64,000 nucleotides of DNA from Candidatus Nitrospira neomarina (lineage in GTDB: Bacteria; Nitrospirota; Nitrospiria; Nitrospirales; UBA8639), in the NCBI RefSeq assembly GCF_032051675.1, contig NZ_CP116968.1:1798001-1862000 (forward strand), given 5' to 3'. Positions 27,761-37,521 of this stretch are shown piece by piece. The translations under genes and the position numbers were made by a program. The notes below the pieces were generated by a model. It was not told where the DNA came from and made no database searches. It worked only from the letters and a program-made list of their open reading frames with translations. The first letter of the stretch is position 1. Each line of letters opens with the position of its first letter.

Positions 27761-28108
27761 GTCGTTCCTCCAGAGGGAGTGAGGAAAACACGTGTTGAAT
27801 CCTTGAGGGGACTTCTATCGATGCCTTCTCGCCCTTTGCCCGTGTTCACGGCCTCCTCCGTAGGCTTAGCCCGCCCCAAGCAGCGGCCACCCTTCCGTCG
27901 AGAGTCTTCAGGACAATACGGGACAAGCCTTTTTGTACCCTCACTTATGAGTTCCCCTACGGGATTCTGTCACTCATCTAGCCATGAAAAGAAAAAATTC
28001 GAAAAATATTCAGCAGTCCTTCCGATACACCCGGCCTCTTCGTTTATGCCTGCACTCAAAGGCCGATAGACCACAGGCCTGGGCAAGCCAGGTTGGTGCG
28101 GTGCCATG
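27761..28108. other. Gap with decayed repeat copy D
   Basis: About 350 bases between the ABC exporter stop and the yacG start. 27805-27942 reads as a decayed copy of the dispersed repeat. The rest, including the sequence behind the ABC exporter, shows no clear terminator. Confidence 0.45.
27805..27942 (-). repeat. Decayed dispersed repeat, copy D
   Basis: Blocks AGGGGACTT, CCTTCTCGCCCTTTGCCCGTG, TTCACG, CTTCCGTCGAGAG, TTCAGGACAATACGGGACAAG and CTTTTTGTACCC follow the same order as copy B (5629-5868), including B's middle insertion with CTCAGGACAGGACTGGAC. Identity is low, so this is an inference from block order. Confidence 0.45.
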
Positions 28109-29899
28109 TTAGACATGAAATTGGGCTTCATACAAACCGGCGTACAATCCTCCTCTCGCCAGTAAGGTGGCATGATCGCCTTCTTCAACGATCTGTCCAT
28201 GCTCCAGGACCACAATCCGATCCACGGTTTGCAGCGTCGACAACCGATGGGCCACGATAAAGGTCGTCCGCCCCCGCATCAACTCATCCATCGCAATGCG
28301 AATCTCGACTTCGGTTTCGGTGTCAATATTGGAGGTGGCTTCATCCATGACCACAATGGGAGGATTTTTGAGCAGCACCCGGGCAATGGCAATACGCTGT
28401 TTTTGCCCTACGGACAATTTCACCCCGCGTTCCCCGATCCAGGTGTCATACCCGTCAGGAAGTGCTTGAATAAATTCATGCGCTTGCGCAGCGCGCGCCA
28501 CGGCTTCGATTTGATCGTGTGACGCCGACAAGTCTCCATAGGCCAGATTGGCCCGCACGGTGCCATTGAATAAAAATGGCTCTTGCTGCACAAAGCCGAT
28601 TTGCTCTCGAAGGTAGAATAATGGGAGATGACGAATATCGTATCCATCCAATTCAATCGCTCCCGCCCCTACATCGTAATACCTGAAAAGCAGTTTCATG
28701 AGCGTGCTTTTTCCCACCCCGCTCGGCCCGACCAAAGCCACATGCTCCCCCGCCTCCACCGTCAGTGAAAGATGTTCATAGACCGGCATCTCCGGCCGAT
28801 AGGCAAATGCCATATCCTTCCATTCGACTTTTCCCGACAACCGGGGTTGAACGGGACGAAGCTGTCCCTGGTCCGGCACGGCCGGCTCTGCATCTAAGAT
28901 ATCGAACACCCGTTCACTGGCCGCCAAGGCATGCTGCAATAAATGATTCACCGAATGGATTTGGTTGACCGGGGTATAAAACAACACCAGGTAGGATAAA
29001 AACATGACTAGCTCACCGGTGGAGAGACGACCCGCAACCACCTCGCCCGCCCCATACCAGACAATCAAGACGGTTCCCAGGCTTCCGATGAAAATCATTC
29101 CCGGAGAATAAATCGACCATAAATACATCGCTTTCAAATTCGCCTGGCTGTATTTGTGGCTCATGTCACGGAAACGCGTTTGTTCGTAGGGTTGCCGATT
29201 GAATCCCATGGTTTCCCGAATCCCGGACAAGGAATCCTGCAGATAGCCATTGAGTTCAGCCGCCTGCTGACGGATTTCGTGATAATACCGATGGACCCGG
29301 CGGGTAAATCCCACGCCTCCGATAATTAAAATTGGAATCGGCAGCAGCACGAGAACGGCCATTTTCCAGTTCAGCATAAATAAAATAGTGGTAATGCCAA
29401 CCAGGGTCAACGTCGCCGTTAACATGCCCTCAAGCCCGTCAATAAAAATTCGTTGCACATGCTCCGTATCGTTCACGACACGCGACATGATTTCACCCGT
29501 CGAGCGGTTTTCATAATAGGTCAACGACAGGCGTTGCAGAGCCGCAAACACTTGTTGTCGAAGCCGATGCACCACCCGTTGCTCAAGCGTGTTGTTGAAA
29601 CGGATCCGGAGAGAATTACAGAGATTCTTCAATCCATAGGCCAGGAACAATCCGACCAGCACCCAGGTCAGGACATCCATATTTTTTGCCGGGATGACGT
29701 CATCAATCACGATTTTGATGAGCCAGGGTGGCAGCAGTTCCAGTGCCGTCGTGACCCCGGCAAAGAAGAAGGTGACGCACACGAGCCCGCAATAGGGGGC
29801 CAGGTACGACAGAACTCGGAGGAGTGATTTCACGGGAAGTCTGGAAACCTTTTTTCGTCGACAGATGGCGTGATCCTGATAGGAATCACGGAAATACAC
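28109..29899 (-). CDS. ABC exporter, MsbA-like half-transporter
   Basis: 596 residues: a six-helix membrane domain (about 25-320) fused to an ATPase domain (about 360-596). Walker A GPSGVGKST, Walker B PPIVVMDEATS, switch VAHRLST. The signature motif is LSVGQKQR, with Val for the usual second Gly. MsbA-type proteins flip lipid A core or export drugs or peptides as homodimers; the substrate is not determinable here. The presence of lpxD nearby makes a lipid A flippase possible but not shown. The N-terminus MYFRDSYQDHAICRRKK may be too long; a GTG near the VKSLLRVL segment is an alternative. Confidence 0.88.
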   Translation of the reverse strand: MYFRDSYQDHAICRRKKVSRLPVKSLLRVLSYLAPYCGLVCVTFFFAGVTTALELLPPWLIKIVIDDVIPAKNMDVLTWVLVGLFLAYGLKNLCNSLRIRFNNTLEQRVVHRLRQQVFAALQRLSLTYYENRSTGEIMSRVVNDTEHVQRIFIDGLEGMLTATLTLVGITTILFMLNWKMAVLVLLPIPILIIGGVGFTRRVHRYYHEIRQQAAELNGYLQDSLSGIRETMGFNRQPYEQTRFRDMSHKYSQANLKAMYLWSIYSPGMIFIGSLGTVLIVWYGAGEVVAGRLSTGELVMFLSYLVLFYTPVNQIHSVNHLLQHALAASERVFDILDAEPAVPDQGQLRPVQPRLSGKVEWKDMAFAYRPEMPVYEHLSLTVEAGEHVALVGPSGVGKSTLMKLLFRYYDVGAGAIELDGYDIRHLPLFYLREQIGFVQQEPFLFNGTVRANLAYGDLSASHDQIEAVARAAQAHEFIQALPDGYDTWIGERGVKLSVGQKQRIAIARVLLKNPPIVVMDEATSNIDTETEVEIRIAMDELMRGRTTFIVAHRLSTLQTVDRIVVLEHGQIVEEGDHATLLARGGLYAGLYEAQFHV

Positions 29900-29952
29900 T
29901 CGTAGAATTGATGAGCAGAAAACGCTCGACGGTTAGCTCTATCAAGCAGGGA

Positions 29953-30483
29953 TTAAATCACCGGGGCGGATTCTTCACGCCAATAGGCATCAAACTCTTC
30001 CAATTGGGTCAGGGTCGACATATCAGCCATTCGATCAATGAACAATTTCCCGATGAGATGGTCCATTTCATGTTGGATACACACCGCATAGAGCCCGTTG
30101 GCTTCGAAGTCCTGGAGTACCCCTTGTCGATCATAGGCCTGCACACGGATCATGGACGGCCGAACCACCTTCCCTCGCATATTATCAATACTGAGACATC
30201 CTTCCCACATTTCACCCTGTGAGGGACTATAAAACACAATTTTAGGATTTATGAGAACGGTCTTGGGAAAACCACCCTTCCCCTCACATTCCATGACGAC
30301 AATCTGTTCCGAATGTGCGACCTGCGGGGCTGCCAATCCGATCCCCTCATACTGAACCATCGTCTCGAACATATCATCGAGGAATGCCTGAACCCGTCGA
30401 CTCCCGATTGATGCAGGGTCCACAGGCGTTGCCTGTTGCCGGAGAACCGGGTTGCCGATTTTTGCTATAGGTAATACTGCCAT
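29953..30483 (-). CDS. def: Peptide deformylase
   Basis: 176 residues. Removes the N-formyl group from new polypeptides; metal enzyme. All three family motifs are intact: GIGLAAPQV, WEGCLSI (metal Cys) and QHEMDHLIG (two metal His and the catalytic Glu). The start ATG 30483 has AAGGAGT 8 bases upstream. fmt is not next to it. It stands between the ABC exporter and a HEAT protein, all on the minus strand. Confidence 0.96.
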   Translation of the reverse strand: MAVLPIAKIGNPVLRQQATPVDPASIGSRRVQAFLDDMFETMVQYEGIGLAAPQVAHSEQIVVMECEGKGGFPKTVLINPKIVFYSPSQGEMWEGCLSIDNMRGKVVRPSMIRVQAYDRQGVLQDFEANGLYAVCIQHEMDHLIGKLFIDRMADMSTLTQLEEFDAYWREESAPVI

Positions 30484-30592
30484 ACACCTTACTCCTTTTC
30501 GCGATCGTCTAAATCTGTAATCTCATATGCATGCCACTCCTTCGACCACCGTCCGGCGACGAGCCCAAACTACTCTCTTTGAAGGATCGGTG

Positions 30593-31420
30593 TTAACTCA
30601 CATTCTGGTCTGCCGGTGATCGGGGGGGGGTTGCGGATGACGGTGTCACACCCAATCGGTCTTTATTCTCCTCCCACCAAGCCCACCATTCCTTCACCCA
30701 TTCCTTTCTGTCTTCGGGTGTCGAAACTTCCCAATCATGGATTGAGCCACTGAATTTGGTGAGAACCCAGAAAGAATCCCGCGCGGTGATCGACACATAT
30801 TGCTCTGGATCTGAAATGGCACTGATAATAACCGGCAGCACTTCTTTTCGAGGCACCCTCCGTGATTCAAACACAGCCGTGTTTCGAATCGTGGAATTGG
30901 GGTCTTTCACCATCACCTCGATGGCCGGAATGACTTGGTTGGGGTCCAATCGTGTTGCCACACGCAAGGCATGGGACCGGATTCGTGATTCTTCATCCGG
31001 ATTCATGGCCACTTCCAGTAAGCCCGGGATTGCAGAAGCATCATTCACCATGGAGAGGGTTTCCACGGCGTTGAACCGGACTCTGGGCACCGGCACCTTG
31101 AGCGCTTTCACTAAATACGGGATCGAATGTTTGCCAAAAAAGACAAACTCTCCCATGGCCCAGAATTCCTGCCGGCCCTCAAGCATGGGGATAAGCGCTT
31201 CCAGACGCTCATGATCCTGGGGCGTGAGAGTTTCAGGGGATTCCGTCGCCTCAACCCCCGTGGATTCTGGGGGAGGAGGAGCATCATAGGGCATTTGCGT
31301 CAGATAGACGGGAAAAGAACTTCTTCCTGGTTCTTGAGCCCACAGCGGGGCGCCGCACAGGAAAAAAGCCCCAACCACCCAACATATTGTCTGTGACCAA
31401 TTGGTGATTTGCTTCGTCAT
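30593..31420 (-). CDS. Exported HEAT-repeat protein
   Basis: 275 residues from ATG 31420 (AAAGGG 6 bases upstream; another ATG at 31426). A signal peptide is visible (ICWVVGAFFLCGAPLWAQE). After a Pro-rich linker, helical HEAT/PBS-lyase-type repeats cover about 75-215: SIPYLVKALKVPVPRVRFNAVE, DASAIPGLLEVAM, NQVIPAIEVMV, KEVLPVIISAI. A Trp-rich segment (KEWVKEWWAWWEENKDRL) follows. Probably a periplasmic scaffold or binding protein; partner unknown. Confidence 0.8.
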   Translation of the reverse strand: MTKQITNWSQTICWVVGAFFLCGAPLWAQEPGRSSFPVYLTQMPYDAPPPPESTGVEATESPETLTPQDHERLEALIPMLEGRQEFWAMGEFVFFGKHSIPYLVKALKVPVPRVRFNAVETLSMVNDASAIPGLLEVAMNPDEESRIRSHALRVATRLDPNQVIPAIEVMVKDPNSTIRNTAVFESRRVPRKEVLPVIISAISDPEQYVSITARDSFWVLTKFSGSIHDWEVSTPEDRKEWVKEWWAWWEENKDRLGVTPSSATPPRSPADQNVS

Positions 31421-31503
31421 GACCATCCCTTTCGTGAAACCGCGTATATGAAACTTCGCAATCAGATAGTCTAGTAGCAGATGGCTAAAAGGGTCAAGCC
31501 AAA

Positions 31504-32565
31504 CTAGTGTACTTTCAGCTCTGTCCAGGCTCGATCATAATAGCGAATGGCCTCCTGCACATCCTCCAACCACTCCATTCGGGCAAGCATATCACTTGGC
31601 GGATAGACAGCTGTATTCGTGCGAATGTCTGCCGGCAGACGATCCCGAACATGGCGATTGGCTGAGGCAAATAATAGTCGCTGCGATGTGGCAAGCGCCA
31701 CATCTTCATCTAAAAGATAATTGATAAAGTCCATCGCCAGGGCTTGTTGACGGGAACTGGCCAAGACCGCCAGACAATCCGTCCACATCATTCCGCCTTC
31801 CTGGGGGAGGGCATACCGGATTGACGGGTGCTCACGCATCGCCCTGGCGATTGGCCCGCCCCAGGCATGCGCTAACACCACTTCACCGGCCACGAGAAGT
31901 TGGTCGAACTGTTCACTCGTATAGGCCTTGACCAATGGCTTTTGCCTCATCAACTTGTGTTTGGCTTGTTGAATGGCCTGGGGATCGACACTATTGAGCG
32001 AGTAGCCTAACGTCTGAAGTGCCATCCCAAAGACTTCCCGTTCATCATTCAGCAAGCTGATTCGACCGGAAAATTTCGGATCCCATAAAGCCTCCCAACT
32101 GGTTGGCGGCTCCGTCACTACATCAGCATTATACCCCATTCCAACCGTGCCCCATAAATAGGGAATGGCAAACCGGTTTGTGGGATCAAACGAGAGCTGT
32201 CGGAGGTGAGGCTCCAGGTCCTGCACATGAGGAATTTTTGCCGGATCCAACTCAGCCAGCAATCCCAACCGTCCCATGATGCCCGCCATAAAATCAGATG
32301 GCACCACGACATCATACCCGGTCATGCCGCTCTGCACTTTGGCTAGTAACTCTTCATTGCTACTAAAGGTATCAATCACCACCCGAACCCCTCGGGTCGC
32401 TTCAAATTTGGCCACCACACCAGGATCCACATAATCGGACCACGTGAAATAATACAGTGTAGAATGCCGGGAAGATGGGGATTCCGGGGATGTCGAAGAT
32501 TCCGAACATCCTCCCGCCACCAGGAGGGCCAAGAGGACGACATACAGGGATATCAGATGACTCAC
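31504..32565 (-). CDS. potD: Polyamine ABC transporter substrate-binding lipoprotein
   Basis: 353 residues from GTG 32565, supported by AAAGGG 5 bases upstream; GTG 32571 is an alternative. The lipoprotein signal SLYVVLLALLVAGGC gives an N-terminal lipid anchor instead of the free periplasmic form of E. coli PotD. The binding domain begins TLYYFTWSDYVDPGVVAKFE and contains YDVVVPSDFMAG and AIPYLWGTVGMGYN, typical of PotD/PotF. It captures spermidine or putrescine for the PotABC complex encoded upstream on the same strand. Substrate preference cannot be read. Confidence 0.92.
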   Translation of the reverse strand: MSHLISLYVVLLALLVAGGCSESSTSPESPSSRHSTLYYFTWSDYVDPGVVAKFEATRGVRVVIDTFSSNEELLAKVQSGMTGYDVVVPSDFMAGIMGRLGLLAELDPAKIPHVQDLEPHLRQLSFDPTNRFAIPYLWGTVGMGYNADVVTEPPTSWEALWDPKFSGRISLLNDEREVFGMALQTLGYSLNSVDPQAIQQAKHKLMRQKPLVKAYTSEQFDQLLVAGEVVLAHAWGGPIARAMREHPSIRYALPQEGGMMWTDCLAVLASSRQQALAMDFINYLLDEDVALATSQRLLFASANRHVRDRLPADIRTNTAVYPPSDMLARMEWLEDVQEAIRYYDRAWTELKVH

Positions 32566-32575
32566 ATGCACCCTT

Positions 32576-33376
32576 TCATCGATACGAAGATTCAGCCGAG
32601 GCCGGTGTGGACCGCTGCTGAACAAACCAGGACAACCCCACGCACAGCATGGAGACCACCACCATGACCGCCGACAAGGCATTAATCTCCGGGGTCATCC
32701 CTGTTCTGATCATCGAAAACACTTTGAGTGGTAACGTCGTCGACCCGGGACCGGACACAAAGAATGTCACCACAAAGTCATCCAAAGATACGGTAAAGCC
32801 CAATAGGCCTGCCCCCCAGATGGCCGGGCGTAATAAGGGAAGCGTAATCCGGGTGAGCACCTCCCATGAGGTGGCACCCAAATCACGTGCCGCGTCTTCC
32901 CAGGCAGGGTCCAGCTTACGGAGTCGTGCCCTGACGATGACGATGGTCAATGGGAGATTAAAGACCATGTGTCCGATAATAATGGTACCAAACCCCAAGT
33001 GAACCTGACACAAGACAAACACCATCAATAAGGCCACACCCAATAAAATTTCCGGTATGACCAGGGGCAATACCAGGATCATATTGACCCAGGATTTTTC
33101 CGGTCCTTGACGGGTTTCCAGACCAATGGCGGTCCCCACTCCAAGGATGAGCGCCATACCGGTTGAGAGCAAGGCAATGACCACACTATTGACCGTGGCC
33201 TCGAGAATCGCCTGGTCCATCGCCAGCTTTTCATACCACTGAAACGTGAACCCTTTCCACGCTACTCCCATCGTGGAGGCGTTAAAGGATAGTCCGATCA
33301 GAATGAACACCGGCAAATATAAAAACACCATGACCAGCAGGCTCATCACAATGAAGCTGGACGGCATCCGATTCAT
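32576..33376 (-). CDS. potC: Polyamine ABC transporter permease
   Basis: 266 residues with six membrane segments. The cytoplasmic EAA loop EDAARDLGATSWEVLTRITL contacts the ATPase, and SLDDFVVTFFVSGPG is a PotC-type signature. It overlaps the end of potB by 4 bases and ends 11 bases before potD. One of the two permease subunits of the spermidine/putrescine importer. Confidence 0.94.
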   Translation of the reverse strand: MNRMPSSFIVMSLLVMVFLYLPVFILIGLSFNASTMGVAWKGFTFQWYEKLAMDQAILEATVNSVVIALLSTGMALILGVGTAIGLETRQGPEKSWVNMILVLPLVIPEILLGVALLMVFVLCQVHLGFGTIIIGHMVFNLPLTIVIVRARLRKLDPAWEDAARDLGATSWEVLTRITLPLLRPAIWGAGLLGFTVSLDDFVVTFFVSGPGSTTLPLKVFSMIRTGMTPEINALSAVMVVVSMLCVGLSWFVQQRSTPASAESSYR

Positions 33377-34236
33377 GACGGATCCTTCTCAACGGACGTA
33401 CGACCCAACAGAAACCAGAGGAGAAGGACCGTTCCCATTAATCCGAAAGAAAGCGCGGATCCAAACGGCCAGTCTCGTGCGACCAGAAACTCTTGTTGAA
33501 TGAAAGTCCCCAGCATCATGTTTTGTCCTCCCCCCAACAGATAGGGCGTAATAAAGGCCCCGAGGGAAGGAATAAAGACCAATACCCCACCGGCCAGAAA
33601 ACCCGGAGCACTGAGGGGAAGCAGCACATGTCGAAACATCCCGGCCATGGACGCATATAAGTCAAACGCCGCATCCTCCAATTGCGGAGAAATACGTTCT
33701 ATGGCCACCACCAGAGGAAGCACCATGAAGGGCAGATAGCCATAAACCAGTCCCACGAATACCGACAGATTGGTGAATAATAGAGAAAGTGGCTCATCCA
33801 CCAATCCCAACCTGATTAACAGGCCATTCAGAATACCGTCCGCTCGAAGGATTAGCACCCACGCATAGGTGCGAACCAAAAAATTGGTCCAAAATGGAAC
33901 CATCACAAGAGTCAGTAATATGAGTTGCCAGGGCCGGGAGGCCCTGGCCAGACAATACGCCAAGGGAAACCCCACCACCGCACAGATGAAAGTCGTCAAT
34001 CCCGCCAAGAAAAGAGAACGGAAAAATATCACTCCCACAAGCGGATCGAAGACACGTTGATAATTTTCCCAGGTGGGGATCCAGGTAATTCCCCCATACA
34101 TTCCCCGACTCGCCAGACTGACACCAAAGACCAATATCAGCGGGAGAAAAAAGAACAGGCCTAAAAAGAGACTTGCCGATAGGAGGGACAGTTTGACAGG
34201 AAAAGCGGAAGGTGTGTCGGAACGATTGTTCAGCAT
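33373..34236 (-). CDS. potB: Polyamine ABC transporter permease
   Basis: 287 residues from ATG 34236, which overlaps the potA stop as ATGCTGA; the open frame extends 15 codons upstream into potA. Six membrane segments, with LVMVPFWTNFLVRTYAW and PSLGAFITPYLLGGG typical of PotB. EAA-type loop QLEDAAFDLYASMAGMFRHV. Pairs with PotC as the transmembrane channel. Confidence 0.94.
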   Translation of the reverse strand: MLNNRSDTPSAFPVKLSLLSASLFLGLFFFLPLILVFGVSLASRGMYGGITWIPTWENYQRVFDPLVGVIFFRSLFLAGLTTFICAVVGFPLAYCLARASRPWQLILLTLVMVPFWTNFLVRTYAWVLILRADGILNGLLIRLGLVDEPLSLLFTNLSVFVGLVYGYLPFMVLPLVVAIERISPQLEDAAFDLYASMAGMFRHVLLPLSAPGFLAGGVLVFIPSLGAFITPYLLGGGQNMMLGTFIQQEFLVARDWPFGSALSFGLMGTVLLLWFLLGRTSVEKDPS

Positions 34237-35330
34237 GGTGCCGGATGGGCGGGCAAGACCAGTCCCTCCTGTGCCCGCCATTGTACATATACCGGCTGAC
34301 CAACGGCCAATGGCCTGGCCTGCGCTTCGGCGATTGGCACACGAGCCATCCAGATCGCCTCGTCTCGAAGCCGGACATGATAGACCACTTCATTCCCGGA
34401 AAAAGCCACTTGGTGCACAATCGCCGGAAGCCTATTCTCATATCCGTTGGGCGACATGTCAGAGGACACATGGAGGCGCTCTGGGCGAATCATAACCGTG
34501 ACAGCCCCCTGGAGAGATTTATGCGGTGAACACGTGACCTTCACGGGTGCCAAGACGTCATGATCAACCCGACACCATCCACCTTCACAGGAGGCAATCG
34601 TACCGGATAAGACATTGGAAAGACCGATAAACTGAGCCACCATCGAAGATACGGGACGATCATAGATCTCCTGCGGCGTCCCCACTTGCAAGACCTTCCC
34701 ACCCTGCATGACCGCAATTCGATCAGACAGCATGAGGGCCTCATCCTGCTGATGAGTCACGCAAATAAATGTGGCTTTCACCTCCCTTTGTAACCGCTTC
34801 AGCTCTCCTTGCATCTCCTGACGTAACTGCTGGTCCAAAGCAGCCAAGGGCTCATCCAATAGCAGGACCACGGGACGATTCACTAGGGCTCGTGCGAGCG
34901 CCACCCGTTGCTGTTCCCCTCCCGACAATTGCCCTGGCAGGCGCTTCTCCTTTCCTTGCAGACGCACCAGAGCCAACATGTGACTCACCGCCGTGTGAAT
35001 ATTGGCTTGACCTTCCCCTTTCATGTGTAAACCGAAAGCCACATTCTCAAACACTGACAGATGCGGAAAGAGGGCATAGTGCTGAAACACCATATTTACC
35101 GGTCGCTTATGAGGAGGATCTAAGGTGACAACACGTTGCTGAATAACAATGTCCCCTTGGTCGGGTCGATCTAATCCGGCAATTAATCGAAGGATGGTGG
35201 TTTTCCCTGACCCGCTCGGACCCAATATAGAAAAAAACTCTCCGCTTTGGATAGACAATGACACATGATCCACCGCCCGCACGAGGCCATGAGTTTTGAT
35301 AACCTTATCGAGTACGACGCTTTCATTCAC
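34230..35330 (-). CDS. potA: Polyamine ABC transporter ATPase
   Basis: 366 residues. Walker A LGPSGSGKTT, signature LSGGEQQRVALARAL, Walker B VVLLLDEPLAALD, switch His in FICVTHQQDEA. A TOBE domain lies after about residue 270, as in PotA. First gene of the potA-B-C-D operon with overlapping or tightly spaced genes. It powers polyamine uptake. A GTG three bases upstream of the ATG is out of frame and ignored; the Shine-Dalgarno AAGGGA is rather distant. Confidence 0.95.
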   Translation of the reverse strand: MNESVVLDKVIKTHGLVRAVDHVSLSIQSGEFFSILGPSGSGKTTILRLIAGLDRPDQGDIVIQQRVVTLDPPHKRPVNMVFQHYALFPHLSVFENVAFGLHMKGEGQANIHTAVSHMLALVRLQGKEKRLPGQLSGGEQQRVALARALVNRPVVLLLDEPLAALDQQLRQEMQGELKRLQREVKATFICVTHQQDEALMLSDRIAVMQGGKVLQVGTPQEIYDRPVSSMVAQFIGLSNVLSGTIASCEGGWCRVDHDVLAPVKVTCSPHKSLQGAVTVMIRPERLHVSSDMSPNGYENRLPAIVHQVAFSGNEVVYHVRLRDEAIWMARVPIAEAQARPLAVGQPVYVQWRAQEGLVLPAHPAPC

Positions 35331-35732
35331 GAGCCAGAGATCCCTTCGGGAGGAATGGACAAATCACCAGGGTGACGATTCTAGGAAGGGAGGAAAATGG
35401 AAGTCAATGCAGGGACAGCAGCCTTGCCATGGTAACGGCAATCACTTGAAGGGGAGCGATGAGCTAGAAAAATCTATGCCGATTGTCGGTATGGCTGAAG
35501 ATCCCCTTTTGGCATTTGAGGCGGACATATGCATCAGGGACGGCATGCCACCGTATGTTCGGAGCTTTCGACGGTAAGTTACCTTGTTTTTACAGACATG
35601 CCCCACTTCCATTGGGAAAGGAGCACTACTTCCGGCCAACGAGTGTTCAGGCACCTCATTCCCTCGTCTTGCCTAATTACCACACACCCCATTTTTCAAC
35701 CGAGATATCGTGGCCCCCTAATACACACTTTT
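35331..35732. other. Region upstream of potA
   Basis: 400 bases between potA and the first STAS gene. It should contain the potABCD promoter. Open frames here are short, overlapping and featureless. No clear terminator for the STAS gene is visible. Confidence 0.45.
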
Positions 35733-36119
35733 TCACCCGGGTCGCTGTGGAAGGGCGGAAGATTCCATGTGTCGTTGCTCAAAGGCCACCACGGCATCGA
35801 CCGAATCATAGATAGGCACGATCTGCGGAAAATTGACAAATGCTAACATTTCACGGACTGCCGGCTTTGGATTGACCATACTGAGTCGAATGTGCTTCCG
35901 ATTGAGGTGATGATAGGTGAGAAATAGTTTGCCTAAGGCACGACTATTCAGGGTGGTCAAAGCTTCCATATTCAGAATGATGTGCTTGCCCTGTATTTCC
36001 TGCACTTGTAAGACAGCCGCCTCTAAAGCAGGTTCCGCAGACCCATCAAAGCATGCCCCGAATGTAATAACATGCATATCGTCAATGGGAGTCGGTTGGG
36101 TAGGCATCGTAGACATCAC
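35733..36119 (-). CDS. STAS-domain protein 1
   Basis: 128 residues. The STAS fold spans about 15-110: VITFGACFDGSAEPAL, KHIILNMEALTTLNSRALGKLFLTYHHL, LSMVNPKPAVREMLAF. In classic SpoIIAA-type anti-anti-sigma factors a Ser in a D-S-x-G context is phosphorylated; here the matching position reads TLNSRALG, so the Asp is replaced by Asn. Cytoplasmic. It lies 70 bases downstream of a second STAS gene on the same strand, likely one transcript. No anti-sigma kinase or PP2C phosphatase is adjacent. Confidence 0.85.
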   Translation of the reverse strand: MMSTMPTQPTPIDDMHVITFGACFDGSAEPALEAAVLQVQEIQGKHIILNMEALTTLNSRALGKLFLTYHHLNRKHIRLSMVNPKPAVREMLAFVNFPQIVPIYDSVDAVVAFEQRHMESSALPQRPG

Positions 36120-36189
36120 GGTTGGATAATTTCCATTTCGGTTTTTCTCTTTGGCAACTTAAAAAAATTCATTTCTCATTTCCGGAGGA

Positions 36190-36522
36190 TCAGGCAACCG
36201 ATCGGACTTCAGGCTTTTCCTGCATAATCGGAATAATGGTGGCTAAACCCGCCAGATCCAAAAGTGCCCTCACAGAAGGCTTTGGATTGATCACCGTCAA
36301 GGCCATGGCTTTCCTTCGAAGCGAATGATAGAGCAACAACAGTCTTCCAATGCCTGCACTATCCATAGACGATACTCGTGAAAAATCCATGACGACGCGC
36401 TGGCAAGGTCGTCCCTCTCCCGCCGCCAACGCCGTTTCCACCGGGACCCGTCCAAATTTATCGAACCGACCAGAAAGCATTAAGATTCTCGTTCCGTTCT
36501 CCCACCGTGCTCGTACCAACAT
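36190..36522 (-). CDS. STAS-domain protein 2 (anti-anti-sigma-like)
   Basis: 110 residues from ATG 36522 with AAAGGAGGGAC upstream. RILMLSGRFDKFG, QRVVMDFSRVSSMDSAGIGRLLLLYHSL and LTVINPKPSVRALLDLAGL cover the whole STAS domain. The DSAGIG motif keeps the Ser normally phosphorylated in anti-anti-sigma factors. The NPKPSVR segment is shared with STAS 1 (NPKPAVR), so the two are paralogues. Partner sigma or kinase not visible in the window. Confidence 0.87.
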   Translation of the reverse strand: MLVRARWENGTRILMLSGRFDKFGRVPVETALAAGEGRPCQRVVMDFSRVSSMDSAGIGRLLLLYHSLRRKAMALTVINPKPSVRALLDLAGLATIIPIMQEKPEVRSVA

Positions 36523-36770
36523 GTACCTGTCCCTCCTTTATTGTCCCTGACACATTTTGGTATTGAATAGCCTCTGTTTTGGTATCCTTCAAACCAGATA
36601 ATCAGCAACAGATGTGCCACGCTCACATTTGAGATATTCGGGGCTCCGCATTTTTCATATCGAAATTTTCCTTCAAAAAACAGGTGTGTATAAAACCAAG
36701 CATGACACCAGGCTCTCGACCTCCTACCAACCGTCAAGCAGACCTTACCCAATGGGTAAAAACGTTCTAT

Positions 36771-36964
36771 GGGAGTGTTGAATAATAAGGATGTTCAAGG
36801 GCAAATTTGCCCAGGATTAGATTATTCAGCAAAGGCTCCGGGTCGGTTCAAAAAAGTCCGTCCAGCAAGGCCGCAGCCGTTTTTTCGCGCGGAGCGTACG
36901 GCTTAGTACGTGAGCACGGAAAAATGGCGAGAACGCCGCTGGCGGCTTTTTTCAACAGACCCTC
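36771..36964 (+). repeat. Dispersed repeat, copy C
   Basis: GGGAGTGTTGAATAATAAGG ... TTTTTTCAACAGACCCTC. It shares GATGTTCAAGGGCAAATTTG with copy B (reverse) and the GGTTCAAAAAAGT and TACGTGAGCACGG blocks with copy A. Probably the least altered copy, about 194 bp. Confidence 0.87.
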
Positions 36965-37300
36965 TATGGGAAATCTAATGGACAGTGCAGTTTCCTGCCC
37001 CCCCACATGTCACACTACAGTGGAATAAGGGGGCCCCAACAGACAAGAAAGGCGATGACGGGCCTGAAGACGCGCTAATAGTTGGGAAATCTGAGGGAAA
37101 GCCAAAAAAGTGGCAATCTACTCCCCCTCCTACAAACATCCTGGAATGTTTTTTTCCGAATTCTTTCGCCCTCCCCTGGGTTCATCGGTTTTGGCCCTCT
37201 TCTCACACCTAAAAACGAATTTCATTCTCCTCCTTTGAGAGACCGAAAGAGGAGGACATCCTGAATCTGTCCTCGTCATCAAACTAGCTTCCCTGTGTAT

Positions 37301-37314
37301 GTGTGTGTGTGTGT
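37301..37314. repeat. (GT)n microsatellite
   Basis: Seven GT units, extended to the left by TGTGTAT. It is 220 bases from the next small ORF. Short runs of this kind can vary by slippage; no gene is switched by it as far as I can see. Confidence 0.6.
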
Positions 37315-37521
37315 GAATAAGATACGGTCTGTATTAATTCCGATACTTGGGTTTGCAAGGTTAGATCGAAACTTCCCTTTCGCAGCTTTCCCTGTTTCTT
37401 TTAATAAAACAATTAGTTAGTCGCGTGACAGCCGGTCAGCTTGATAGGCGGAAATGTGTGGCATTAAGGTTGCTTTTTTCATAAACCAAGAAGAAAACGG
37501 AGGAATAAGGAGGACACCATC

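Larger units (their letters stand above)
36523..37521. other. 1-kb gene-poor interval
   Basis: Holds repeat copy C (36771-36964) and a (GT)n run (37301-37314). Short frames are not supported. 37370-37520 leads into a well-marked small ORF with a strong ribosome binding site, so a promoter probably lies there. Confidence 0.5.
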
